64,000 nt of DNA from Kofleriaceae bacterium (GTDB lineage Bacteria > Myxococcota_A > Polyangia > Haliangiales > Haliangiaceae): the NCBI GenBank assembly GCA_018058095.1, contig JAGPCO010000016.1, forward strand, positions 1 to 64,000, read 5' to 3'. How positions within the stretch are numbered: the first letter of the stretch is position 1; every line of letters starts with the position of its first letter. The notes under the pieces are model-generated. The model ran no database searches and was not told the DNA's origin. It saw nothing but the letters and a program-made list of their open reading frames with translations. Of the stretch, positions 49,820-62,665 are shown one piece after another. The position numbers and the translations under genes are program-made.

Positions 49820-50728
49820 GTGGCCGAATGGGACGATGACACCGCCACCGACCAGGCCGACCTGCCGGCCGGCCCCGGCCTGGCCCGGCGCGACCGCGCC
49901 TACGTCGTCGTCGTCGCCGGCGCGGCGGTCGGCGCCATGTACAAGCTACCCGACCACCAGCCGGCCTTGCTCGGCCGCGGCAAGCGGTGTGACGTCAAGC
50001 TCGATGACGACGGCATCTCGCGCAGCCACGCCCGCATCCGCCACGACGGCGGCGCGCTGGTGGTCGAGGACCTCGGCAGCCGCAACGGCACCCAGGTCAA
50101 CGGCGCCCGGGTCGACGGCCCCACCCCGTTGCGCGACGGCGACAAGATCCAGCTCGGGCGCACGACCATCCTGCGCTTCACCTACCACGACGCCGTCGAC
50201 GAGTCGTTCCAGCGCCAGATGTACGAATCGTCGCTGCGCGACGGCCTGACCAAGCTGTTCAACAAGCGCTACTTCCTCGACCGCCTCGACGGCGAGCTCC
50301 GGTTCGCCCGCCGGCACCAGTCGGCGGTGTCGGTGCTGATGGTCGACGTCGATCACTTCAAGCAGGTCAACGACCAGCACGGTCATCTCGTGGGAGACCA
50401 GGTCCTGGCCCACGTCGCCGAGCTGGTGCAGGACGGGGTGCGCGACGAGGACGTGGTGGCGCGGTTCGGCGGCGAGGAGCTGGCCATCATCCTGCGCGCC
50501 ATCCCGCGCGCCGACGCCGTGCTGCTGGCCGAGCGCCTGCGCGGGTTGGTCGCCTCGGCCAGCATCCGGGTCGGCGACCGGCCGCTCGTCGTCACCATCT
50601 CGATCGGGGTGGCCAGCTTCCCGCTGTCGGCGCGTGGCCCGGTCGGCGACGCGACCGAGCTGATCGCCGCCGCCGACGAGGCGCTGTACCGCGCCAAGGC
50701 GGCCGGTCGCAACCGCGTCGCCGAGTAG
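49820..50728 (+). CDS. FHA-GGDEF diguanylate cyclase
   Basis: A 302-residue protein. FHA domain (about residues 30-115: LLGRGKRCDVKLDDDGISRSHARI, GSRNGTQVNG) followed by a complete GGDEF domain (about 135-300) with GGEEL in the active site and RDED five residues before it, the inhibitory I-site. So it should make c-di-GMP, be product-inhibited, and be steered by phosphothreonine proteins. Cytoplasmic. The GTG at 49820 gives the N-terminus MAEWDDDTATDQ and has TACGAT six bases upstream; the in-frame ATG at 49787 would overlap that box. It links the Ser/Thr kinase network to second-messenger control. Confidence 0.93.
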   Translation: MAEWDDDTATDQADLPAGPGLARRDRAYVVVVAGAAVGAMYKLPDHQPALLGRGKRCDVKLDDDGISRSHARIRHDGGALVVEDLGSRNGTQVNGARVDGPTPLRDGDKIQLGRTTILRFTYHDAVDESFQRQMYESSLRDGLTKLFNKRYFLDRLDGELRFARRHQSAVSVLMVDVDHFKQVNDQHGHLVGDQVLAHVAELVQDGVRDEDVVARFGGEELAIILRAIPRADAVLLAERLRGLVASASIRVGDRPLVVTISIGVASFPLSARGPVGDATELIAAADEALYRAKAAGRNRVAE

Positions 50729-50746
50729 GCCGCGCGCCGCGTCAGG

Positions 50747-53302
50747 TCACGGGCCAACGCGCAGGCGTACCGTCACGGTCGCGCCGGGCGCGCCGCGCGA
50801 GATCGTCAGGCTGCCGCCGCCGGCGAACTCCAGCACGCCGTCGCCGGTCACGGTGGCCGCGACCTCGTCGGGCCCGGGCACCAGGGGCACGGCCGCGCCG
50901 TTCCAGGTCGCGCCGGCCGGCGCCGCGGCCGGGCCACGCCCGCTCCAGCTCCAGCTCGCCGCCCCGGCCGGGCCGGCCTCGTCGTTCCAGCGGCCGACGT
51001 CGCCGGCCGGCTGGCCCGGCCACAGCCACACGTCGCGATCGGCCCCGACCTCGTCGCCGGTGCGCGCGGCCGGCCGGGCCGGCGCCGGCTCGGTCGAGTC
51101 GACGCCGTCGGGCCACAGCACCAGCAGCGTGCCCTCCGGGACCAGGGCCGGGATGGACTCGAGGCCCGCGTCGACGCGGACCTCCGCGCCATCGGCGCCG
51201 CCGTCGTGCGCCAGCGCCGAGCCGCGCAGCGGGAACCAGCGGCCGGCGCCGAGCGCGACGGTGCGGCTGGTGGCGCCGCGCTCGAGCACGGGCGCGACCA
51301 GCAGGCGGTCGCCGAGCAGGAACTGATCGATGGTGGTCCAGGCGCCCGGCGCGCGTGGGTGCTCGAGCCCGAGCGGGCGCACCAGCGGCAGGCCGTCGCG
51401 CTCGACCGCCCCGGCCAGGCCCCACTGGTACGGCACCAGCTGCATGTGCAGGCGCGACCAGGTCCGCAGGTGGGCGATCGACGTCGCGTCGGCCTCCCAC
51501 TGGTAGTTGTCGCGCGCGCTGCGGCCGTGGTGGGTCCGCATCACCGGCGACAGCGCCCCCAGCGTGACCCACCGGAACCACAGCTCGCGATCGGCCGGCA
51601 CGGTGTTCTGGCTCATGTAGCCGGCGACGTCGTGGCCGACGTAGGGGAACCCGGTCAGGCCCAACCCGAGCATCATCGGGATGACCGAGGCCTGGCCGTC
51701 GCCGGCCGAGAAGTCGGTCTGCTGATCGCCCATCCACACGATCGGGGCCAGCGGCTGCGAGCCGAGCCAGGCCGAGCGCACGAAGAACAGGCGGTCGACG
51801 CCGTCGCCCTGCGCCGCCAGCGCGTCGCGGTTGAGCCGGGCCCACTCGACCGGGTACCGGTTGTGGGCCAGCATCGGGTCGGCGCCCGAGGCCAGGCGGG
51901 CGTCGTGCGGCTGCCACTCGGCGAAGTCGGCCATCCAGCCGTCGGCGCCCTGGCCCATGTGCTCGCGCATGAGGCCCTGGGCCCAGCTCACCGCCGCCGG
52001 GTTGTCGAGGTCGAGCAGGGCCGAGTCGGCGAACTTCACGCCGAGGAACAAGTACGGGCTGCCGTCGGCCCGCATCACCACGTGCCCGGCCGCGGTGGCC
52101 TCGGGGTAGACGTCGGCCTGGCTGTCGACGAACGAGTTGTAGTAGGTCAGGAACTTGTAGCCGAGGCCGTGCAGGTCGTCGGCCAGCTGCTCGAAGCCCG
52201 GGTACAGCACGCGGTCGACCCGCCAGTCCTCGTCGAGCGAGTAGCCGGTCACCTCGTCGCGGCCGCCGCGGAAGTCCTCGGTCCAGATCGCCCCGACGGC
52301 GATGCCCTCGTCGCGCAGGCGGGTCGCGACCCGGCGCACGTTGGCCTCGCCATAGATGGCGTCGAGCCACGGCGCGAAGGTGACCCGAGGCGGTCGGGCC
52401 GGCTTGCCGGTCCAGGCCAGCATGTGGCCGAGCGCGTCGCGGGTGCGGGCCGGGGCGTCGGCGCCGGCGCCGACGAAGACCTGGAGGTCGAGCGCGTGGT
52501 CCCACACCTCGTAGCGGGTGACCTGATCGTCGTCGCTGCACAGGCTGAACACCGCGCGGGCGTCGGTCGCCACCGCGGTGGCCACGCCGCGGGTCGACAG
52601 CAGCATCGGCATCGGCGTGTGGGTCGAGTGGCGCCGGCCCGATAGGAACCAGATGCCCTCGTAGTTGTCGTCGGGCACGTCGGGCTTGCCGATGCCGTCC
52701 TCCTGCACCCACAGCGGCACGCGCTGGCCGCGGTGGTCGAGCGCCCACGACTGCCCGCCCAGGCCGACCAGGTGCTCGTCGGGTGTACACGGGCTGGCCA
52801 GCGCCATCCGGTTGCGGGCCGGCCCGCCGTCGAGCTGGATCCGCAGGTGGCGCGGAAAGCCGGCGGCGTCGGGATCGGGCCCCGACCGCGTCGCCGCCAC
52901 CCAGTCGAGCGAGCCGGTGCCGACGTCGACGCCGTCGGCCCGCAGCGTGAACGTCACACCGTCGGCGCCGGCCACCACGTCGGCCAGGGCGTCGATGGCC
53001 TGCCAGGTGTCGGTCTCGTCGCCGAAGCGGAAGCTGCCGGCGATCATCTGCACGGTGGCGACGCCGGCGCCGACCGCGCCGAAGCCGCTTGGCCCCCCGT
53101 CGGCGCCGGCCTGCGCGCCGCGGCCGGTCTGCCACACCACCTCGCCGTCGACGCTGACCACGATGGCCGGGGGCTCGGGGTAGACCGCCGCGCTGACCCG
53201 GCCCTGGCTGACCACCACCGGCGGCGGATCGTCACCACAGGCGGCCAGCGACGCGACGGTCCCCAGCGCGAGGAGGCGCGCGCAGATCTCGGGTCGTGCC
53301 AT
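50747..53302 (-). CDS. GH31 family glycosidase lipoprotein (sulfoquinovosidase-like)
   Basis: An 851-residue protein with a lipoprotein signal ending VASLAAC. N-terminal beta-sandwich, then the GH31 (alpha/beta)8 barrel: nucleophile Asp459 in GWMADFAEW and acid/base Asp526 in VWMGDQQTDF. The MADF(G/A)E form is typical of the sulfoquinovosidase/YihQ branch, but substrate residues are not certain, so alpha-glucosidase or a related activity remains possible. C-terminal beta domains follow. It should act outside the cytoplasm on surface or environmental glycans. Its ATG directly follows the kinase stop codon (TAG then ATG, 53305-53300), so they are co-transcribed. Confidence 0.87.
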   Translation of the reverse strand: MARPEICARLLALGTVASLAACGDDPPPVVVSQGRVSAAVYPEPPAIVVSVDGEVVWQTGRGAQAGADGGPSGFGAVGAGVATVQMIAGSFRFGDETDTWQAIDALADVVAGADGVTFTLRADGVDVGTGSLDWVAATRSGPDPDAAGFPRHLRIQLDGGPARNRMALASPCTPDEHLVGLGGQSWALDHRGQRVPLWVQEDGIGKPDVPDDNYEGIWFLSGRRHSTHTPMPMLLSTRGVATAVATDARAVFSLCSDDDQVTRYEVWDHALDLQVFVGAGADAPARTRDALGHMLAWTGKPARPPRVTFAPWLDAIYGEANVRRVATRLRDEGIAVGAIWTEDFRGGRDEVTGYSLDEDWRVDRVLYPGFEQLADDLHGLGYKFLTYYNSFVDSQADVYPEATAAGHVVMRADGSPYLFLGVKFADSALLDLDNPAAVSWAQGLMREHMGQGADGWMADFAEWQPHDARLASGADPMLAHNRYPVEWARLNRDALAAQGDGVDRLFFVRSAWLGSQPLAPIVWMGDQQTDFSAGDGQASVIPMMLGLGLTGFPYVGHDVAGYMSQNTVPADRELWFRWVTLGALSPVMRTHHGRSARDNYQWEADATSIAHLRTWSRLHMQLVPYQWGLAGAVERDGLPLVRPLGLEHPRAPGAWTTIDQFLLGDRLLVAPVLERGATSRTVALGAGRWFPLRGSALAHDGGADGAEVRVDAGLESIPALVPEGTLLVLWPDGVDSTEPAPARPAARTGDEVGADRDVWLWPGQPAGDVGRWNDEAGPAGAASWSWSGRGPAAAPAGATWNGAAVPLVPGPDEVAATVTGDGVLEFAGGGSLTISRGAPGATVTVRLRVGP

Positions 53303-55120
<1,818 letters not shown>

Positions 55121-55228
55121 GCCGCGCAAGGGTAGCACGGCGCCCGCACCCGCTCGCCGACGCGGCGTAGATCACGGAGCGGCCAGCAGGACCTTGCTCG
55201 CCACCAGCAACTCTGCTGCCCTACCCAG

Positions 55229-57172
55229 GTGAACCCGCTCACCCGCCTCGGCCTGTTGATCCCGCTGGCGCTCGGGGCCGCCGCTGGCTGTGGCGATGAC
55301 CCGGCCCCGCCGTGCGAGCAGGACCGCCTGCCGTTCCGGTCCGAGCTGCGCTGCTTCGACGAGTTCGCCGCCCAGGCGGCGCGGCCGCTCGACGCCGCCC
55401 TGCCCGGCGCGTTCACGGTCAAGACCATCGTCGATCGCGCCACCGCCGACTCGGTCACCTTCCAGGACACGGTGGCCTACCCCATCCACAGCCGCTTCGC
55501 GGTCGAACACCTCGGCTACCCGCCCGGCCAGCCGTTCGTGAACGAGTACTTCTCGCCGCAGCGCCGCCTCGTGCTGGGTTCGATCACCTACTACGAGGAG
55601 CCTGGCGTGTGGGCGTACGAGCTGGCGCCGTACGACAGCGCCTCGGCCGAGCTCATCGCCCACGGCTTCGAGGCGGTCCGGGCCAGCGCGCCGGTCGCCG
55701 CCGCGCTCCGCTTCCACCCGACCTCGATCGAGCAGGAGGCGCGCGCCGCCGCCCTGCCGGCCAGCGTCCCCATCATCACCACCGACGAGCTGTTCGCCGG
55801 CATCTCGTACCAGCCGCTCAACCTGGGCGAGACCTACGCCCAGGTCCGCATCCTCGCCGCCGCCGACCTGGCCACCACCTACGTCAGCCCGCGCGAGCTG
55901 GTCGTGCTCGACCGGGTGCCCAACGACATCGCGGTGGTGGCCGGGGTGGTGACCGAGGAGCTGCAGACCCCGCTGTCGCACGTCAACGTGCTGGCCCAGC
56001 AGCGACGGACGCCCAACATGGGCCTGCGCGGCGCCCGCGCCGCCTTCGCGCCCTACGCCGATCGCTGGGTCCGCCTGACCGTGTCGGCCTTCGGCTGGGA
56101 CGTGGCCGAGGTCAGCGCCGACGAGGCGGAGGCCTGGTGGCAGGCGCACCGCCCACCGCCGCTGCAGGTCACCCTGCCCGACTACTCGGTCACCACCATC
56201 CTCGACGTCGACGACGTCGGCCCAGGCGACGTCGCGCGCGTCGGCGGCAAGGCGGGCAACTACGGCCAGCTGCGCGACCTGGGGCCGCCCGTCCGCATCC
56301 GCGACGGCCTGGTCGTCCCGGTCGCGTACTATCGCGACTTCGTCGTCAGCGCCGGGCTCGACACCGAGATCACCAGCATGCTGGCCGACCCGGCGTTCCG
56401 CGCCGACGGCAACGTGCGGCGGGTCCGCCTCGGCCAGCTGCAGGACGCCTTCCGCGCCGCGCCCATCCCGCCGGCGACGCTGGCGGCGATCGAGGCCCGG
56501 CTCGAGGCCGAGTTCCCGGCGACGCGGCTCAAGTTCCGGTCGTCGACCAACGCCGAGGATCTCGACGGCTTCACCGGCGCCGGCCTGTACGATTCGCGCT
56601 CGGGCCAGGTCGGGGATCCGGCGCGCCCGGTCGCCGACGCCCTGCGGGCGGTGTGGGCCAGCCTGTGGAACGTGCGGGCGTTCGAGGAGCGGGCCTACCG
56701 CAGCATCGATCACCAGCAGGTGGCGATGGCGGTCCTGGTCCACCCGTCGTTCGACGACGAGCTCGCCAACGGGGTCGCCATCACCGCCAACATCTACGAC
56801 CCGGCCGCCGGGGGTGAGGACGCCTTCTACGTCAACGCCCAGCTCGGCGAGGCCAGCGTGGTGTCGCCCGACCCCGACATCACCGCCGACGTCCTGGTCT
56901 ATTACTTCTTCCACAACGGCCAACCGGCGACCTACTACGGCCACTCGTCGTACCTGGCGACGGGCTCGACCGTGCTGTCGCGGGCCGAGCTGTTCGACCT
57001 CGGCCAGAGCCTGCAGGCCATCCGCGACGGCTTCGCCAGCATCTACCAGCCGCCGCCCGGCTACGGCGCGCTGCCGATGGACGTCGAGTGGAAGCTCAGC
57101 CTGGTCGGGACCGAGCGCCAGATCTGGATCAAGCAAGCCCGCCCGTTCCCGGGGCGCGGCGGCGCGGAGTGA
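55229..57172 (+). CDS. PEP-synthase-like lipoprotein (phosphohistidine and ATP-binding domains)
   Basis: A 647-residue protein with a lipoprotein signal ending LGAAAGC followed by GDD (Cys21). Residues 210-280 resemble the PEP-utilising swivelling domain with the expected His in TPLSHVNVLAQQRRTPNM. Residues 340-640 match the pyruvate phosphate dikinase N-terminal/ATP-grasp domain: KAGNYGQL, FRSSTNAEDLDGFTGAGLYD, and the final EWKLSLVGTERQIWIKQARP. The order (His domain first) is reversed relative to PpsA. There is no PEP-binding barrel. An ATP-using domain outside the cytoplasm is odd. GTG start at 55229, 108 bases from the divergent kinase. Possibly co-transcribed with the next lipoprotein gene. 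Confidence 0.8.
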   Translation: MNPLTRLGLLIPLALGAAAGCGDDPAPPCEQDRLPFRSELRCFDEFAAQAARPLDAALPGAFTVKTIVDRATADSVTFQDTVAYPIHSRFAVEHLGYPPGQPFVNEYFSPQRRLVLGSITYYEEPGVWAYELAPYDSASAELIAHGFEAVRASAPVAAALRFHPTSIEQEARAAALPASVPIITTDELFAGISYQPLNLGETYAQVRILAAADLATTYVSPRELVVLDRVPNDIAVVAGVVTEELQTPLSHVNVLAQQRRTPNMGLRGARAAFAPYADRWVRLTVSAFGWDVAEVSADEAEAWWQAHRPPPLQVTLPDYSVTTILDVDDVGPGDVARVGGKAGNYGQLRDLGPPVRIRDGLVVPVAYYRDFVVSAGLDTEITSMLADPAFRADGNVRRVRLGQLQDAFRAAPIPPATLAAIEARLEAEFPATRLKFRSSTNAEDLDGFTGAGLYDSRSGQVGDPARPVADALRAVWASLWNVRAFEERAYRSIDHQQVAMAVLVHPSFDDELANGVAITANIYDPAAGGEDAFYVNAQLGEASVVSPDPDITADVLVYYFFHNGQPATYYGHSSYLATGSTVLSRAELFDLGQSLQAIRDGFASIYQPPPGYGALPMDVEWKLSLVGTERQIWIKQARPFPGRGGAE

Positions 57173-57179
57173 CGTGACC

Positions 57180-58139
57180 ATGTCGCCTTGCCCATGCCGC
57201 CTCCGCCACCTCGCCGGCCTCGGCCTGGCCGTGATCCTCGCCGGCTGCGGCGACGATGGCGCCCGCCCCATCGACGCGCCAGGGGTCGCGCCGATCGACG
57301 CCGGCCCCACGCCCGACGGCGACGGCGCGGCCCGGACCGGGCTGGGTGGCGTCGAGGTGATCGAGGCCTGGACCGTCACCGATCTCGGCGCCGGTCCGAC
57401 GCCGCAGCGCTGGGCCGACCTGCGCGCGCGCTTCTACCAGGACCACGAGCCGCGCTGGCACCACGAGGTGATGCAGGCCGGCGCGTGCCGCATGGTCAGC
57501 TACGCCGCCGCCAGCTGCGACCCGGCCTGCCTCGATGGGCGGTGCGTCGCGACCAACGTGTGTGAGCCCTACCCGGTCGAGATCTCGGCCGGGCGCCTGA
57601 CCGTGGCGGGCCTGGCCACCACCGTGGAGATCGATCCAGTCGACACCCTGTACGTCCTCGGCCAGCAGCTGCCGGCCGAGCTGTTCGCTGACGGCGCGAC
57701 CATCAGCGCCAGCGTGGCCGGCGCCGCGCTGCCGGCGCTCAGCCTGACCACGACCGGCGTGCCGACGCTGCAGCCGGCGCTGACCGGCGACGTGGTCGCG
57801 GCGGGCCGGGGCCAGGACCTGACCCTGACCTGGACCCCGAGCACGGACCCGAGCGCGCGGGTGCGCCTGACCTACAACGCCAACAACCGCGGCCACGGCG
57901 CGCCGTACGACGCCATCATCACCTGCGAGGTCGCCGACGCCGACGGCACCCTGACCGTGCCGGCGGCGATGATGGACACCTTCCCGGCCACCATGGCCTG
58001 GCGCATCTGCGCCGGGCGAGACTGCCCGCCCTCGACCCTGCGCCGGTTCCACCACGTCGCCACCCCGGCCCTGGCCGGCGAGGTCGGCCTGACCGTGGCC
58101 AGCGAGTACTACTTCTTCGTCGATCACCCCGGACCGTAG
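57180..58139 (+). CDS. Lipoprotein of unknown function
   Basis: A 319-residue protein with a lipoprotein signal ending VILAGC followed by GDDGAR. After a Pro/Asp linker it has Cys-containing segments (GACRMVSYAAASCDPACLDG, VCEPYPVEI) and a beta-rich C-terminal half (residues 150-310), perhaps an Ig-like fold. I recognise no family. The ATG at 57180 is chosen; a GTG six bases earlier is an alternative. It lies seven bases after the PEP-synthase-like gene, so the two are likely one operon and may act together at the envelope. Confidence 0.72.
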   Translation: MSPCPCRLRHLAGLGLAVILAGCGDDGARPIDAPGVAPIDAGPTPDGDGAARTGLGGVEVIEAWTVTDLGAGPTPQRWADLRARFYQDHEPRWHHEVMQAGACRMVSYAAASCDPACLDGRCVATNVCEPYPVEISAGRLTVAGLATTVEIDPVDTLYVLGQQLPAELFADGATISASVAGAALPALSLTTTGVPTLQPALTGDVVAAGRGQDLTLTWTPSTDPSARVRLTYNANNRGHGAPYDAIITCEVADADGTLTVPAAMMDTFPATMAWRICAGRDCPPSTLRRFHHVATPALAGEVGLTVASEYYFFVDHPGP

Positions 58140-58190
58140 CGGATCACGCCCCAGGCTCGACGATCATCGACCATCGGCGCTCGCCGATCC

Positions 58191-58245
58191 GACGCGACGC
58201 GACGCGACGCGACGCGACGCGACGCGACGCGACGCGACGCGACGC
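58191..58245. repeat. GACGC pentanucleotide repeat, 11 units
   Basis: Eleven exact tandem copies of GACGC. Pentamer repeats change number by slippage; it lies outside any intact gene, 51 bases after the stop of the lipoprotein at 57180-58139. Confidence 0.9.
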
Positions 58246-58272
58246 GGACGGACCGCACCTCGCGCTCACGTG

Positions 58273-58404
58273 TCATGGCGGCCCGGCCTTCGCCGCACCG
58301 AGGCGACGACGTCCCATCCCATCCCGGTTCGGCGGATCGATCTCCGTCACCACGCGGCGCATGATCGCCGCGTCGTCCACCACCAACACCCACCGGGCCA
58401 CCAC
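58273..58404 (-). pseudogene. Remnant of a response-regulator receiver domain
   Basis: A 43-codon frame opening MVARWVLVVDDAAIMRRVVT, which matches the first strand, acidic pair and first helix of CheY-like receivers (VLVVDD.AIMRR), then runs into unrelated sequence and stops. The phosphorylated Asp and the rest of the domain are missing. Either a decayed gene end or a chance piece left by a deletion. Confidence 0.5.
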
Positions 58405-58555
58405 GCTCGATCTCGTCTTCAAGCGGCAGGCCGAGCACCGGTGCGGGTGGTTCCAGCCGGTTGCGGGTGTGCGGCCGACCGAACACCGCCAGTCCTGACG
58501 GCGGGTGATGGATTTTCCCGTGTTGGATCAGCGGGTTATGCGCACATCTTGCGCG

Positions 58556-58813
58556 TCAGGGATCAGCCGGCGCGTCAGCACCAGCCAGCGCCCCATCGAC
58601 GGGTGGCGCCGCGTCGAACCGCGGCGCCGGCGCCGCGTCGATGAACGCCGGCACGACCGGGATGATCTTCTCGCGCGGCGGCTCGGGCTCGCCGTGGTAG
58701 GTGCACACCCCGAGGCCGACGTTGATGCCGCCGATGAGCAGCATGCCGCCCAGCACCGGCAACCAGTACTTGAGGTGCTTGCGCGAATACGGCCTCGCGC
58801 GGTCCTTGATCAC
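58556..58813 (-). CDS. Small single-pass membrane protein
   Basis: An 85-residue protein: a basic N-terminus (MIKDRARPYSRKHLKYW), one membrane segment (about residues 18-38, LPVLGGMLLIGGINVGLGV), then a Pro/Ala-rich tail with EPEPPREK and PAPRFDAAPP. GTG start at 58813. TAAGCA, six bases upstream, is a weak -10 candidate. Probably anchored with the tail in the periplasm. No family recognised. It is followed downstream (plus-strand sense) by the second MITE-like element. Confidence 0.6.
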   Translation of the reverse strand: MIKDRARPYSRKHLKYWLPVLGGMLLIGGINVGLGVCTYHGEPEPPREKIIPVVPAFIDAAPAPRFDAAPPVDGALAGADAPADP

Positions 58814-58852
58814 CCCCGCTGCTTACCGCATGAGTGGCGCGCTGTCAGCGCC

Positions 58853-58955
58853 GACCAGCAGGCTGCTGAAGAAGCAGCCCGCTGGTCACGTTTCGATCTC
58901 GCAGCCTGCTGGAAACACGGAGCCCGTCCCGTTGGCAGCCGCCGGCACGGGTTCT

Positions 58956-58971
<16 letters not shown>
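58853..58971. mobile_element. Small inverted-repeat element (MITE-like), copy 2
   Basis: 119 bases, inverted relative to copy 1 at 32387-32510. Ends: GACCAGCAGGCTGCTGAAGA (from 58853) and TTCTTCAGCAGCCTGGCAGC (58952-58971), imperfect inverted repeats. The interior shares GGGACGGGCTCCGTG and GCAGGCTGCGAGATCGAAA with copy 1. Its right end contains the stop codon of the pseudouridine synthase gene. Confidence 0.75.
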
Positions 58972-60236
<1,265 letters not shown>

Positions 60237-60258
60237 CCCGCCGTCGGCCGCGCCCGGT

Positions 60259-60264
60259 TATGAT
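60259..60264 (+). promoter_or_regulatory. Possible -10 box for the FHA-sigma54 activator
   Basis: TATGAT ends 11 bases before the ATG at 60276; GGAG (60265-60268) lies between them and may be the ribosome binding site. No clear -35. Confidence 0.4.
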
Positions 60265-60275
60265 GGAGCGCGCTC

Positions 60276-61802
<1,527 letters not shown>

Positions 61803-61835
61803 GCAGGCCCGGCGCGTCGTCGAGGCGGCGCCCGG

Positions 61836-62615
61836 TCAGGCCGCGGGCTCGTCGCTGCCCTCGTCGATGATCACGTCCTGCTCGAGCTGCGACGCCTCAT
61901 CCATGAGGCGGGCGCCCTCCATCAGGAGGTGGGTGGTCGACGAGCCCACCCGGTCCGGACCCTCGATGACGCACGAGATGAGCTCGAAGTCGCCAGCCGA
62001 CCAGGTCAACAAGAAGAAGACACACGCGGCGTCGACCGGGTCGGGCTGGCCGTCGAGCCGGGCGTGCACGACGCGGCCGTCGCGGACCAGGACCTGGGCC
62101 AGCGTGCCGTCGGGGGCACGCAAGGACAGCAGGCCCGTCTTGCGCTCCATCTCGATCAGCACCAGCAGCGAGCTGAGGCCGACCTGGGCCAGATCGCCGC
62201 GCAGGCTGGGTGCCCCGAGCTGCTCGCGGGTGTCCTCGACCATGGCGTGGGCCCGGCGCAGGGTCTTGGCCACGCGCAGGTCGAGCTCCTCGAACCGGAA
62301 CGGCTTGGTCACGTAGTCGTCGGCACCGAGCTTGAAGCCGCGGATGCGGTCGTCGTCCGACGACAGGGCGGTCAGGAAGATCACCGGCAGCATCGAGGTC
62401 TCGGGCCGGGCCCGCAGGTTGCGGACCAGCGTCCAGCCGTCCATGCGCGGCATCATCACGTCGGTGATCAATAGATCCGGGATGCGCTCGGCGGCCCGGG
62501 CCATGGCGTCCTCGCCATCGATGGCGGTTTCGACCGAGTAGCCGCTCTTCTCCAGCACGGTCGAGACCATGCGGAGAATCCAGGCGTCGTCGTCGGCGAC
62601 GAGGACGTGCGGCAT
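61836..62615 (-). CDS. Response regulator with DUF4388 (PatA-like) output
   Basis: A 259-residue protein. Receiver domain (residues 1-120) with ADDDAW, phosphorylation site Asp in ITDVMMPRMDG, Thr in FLTAL and Lys in YVTKPF. Residues 130-230 form a DUF4388 domain (LGAPSLRGDLAQVGLSSLLVLIEMERKTGLLSLR), widespread in myxobacteria and related to the PatA N-terminal domain; its action is unknown but probably involves protein contact rather than DNA. ATG at 62615. No sensor kinase in the window. Convergent with the sigma54 activator. Confidence 0.92.
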   Translation of the reverse strand: MPHVLVADDDAWILRMVSTVLEKSGYSVETAIDGEDAMARAAERIPDLLITDVMMPRMDGWTLVRNLRARPETSMLPVIFLTALSSDDDRIRGFKLGADDYVTKPFRFEELDLRVAKTLRRAHAMVEDTREQLGAPSLRGDLAQVGLSSLLVLIEMERKTGLLSLRAPDGTLAQVLVRDGRVVHARLDGQPDPVDAACVFFLLTWSAGDFELISCVIEGPDRVGSSTTHLLMEGARLMDEASQLEQDVIIDEGSDEPAA

Positions 62616-62665
62616 AGGCGTTCTGCGAGCTTAGCCGGGGGGTGGGGCGACGGTCAAACTACAGG

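Larger units (their letters stand above)
58140..58555. other. Gene-free region with a GACGC microsatellite and gene debris
   Basis: 416 bases without an intact gene. It holds eleven GACGC units (58191-58245) and the remnant of a response regulator (58273-58404). The rest shows nothing I can support. Confidence 0.5.

Noticed and set aside
58124-58486. A minus-strand frame with VASRR repeats over the GACGC microsatellite
   Set aside because: The repeat creates the frame; codons outside it show no conserved sequence and no start context.
61803-61835. A possible terminator between the convergent sigma54 activator and response regulator
   Set aside because: Only an imperfect CCGGCGC/GCGCCCGG stem with a mismatch and no U-tract; too weak in GC-rich DNA.
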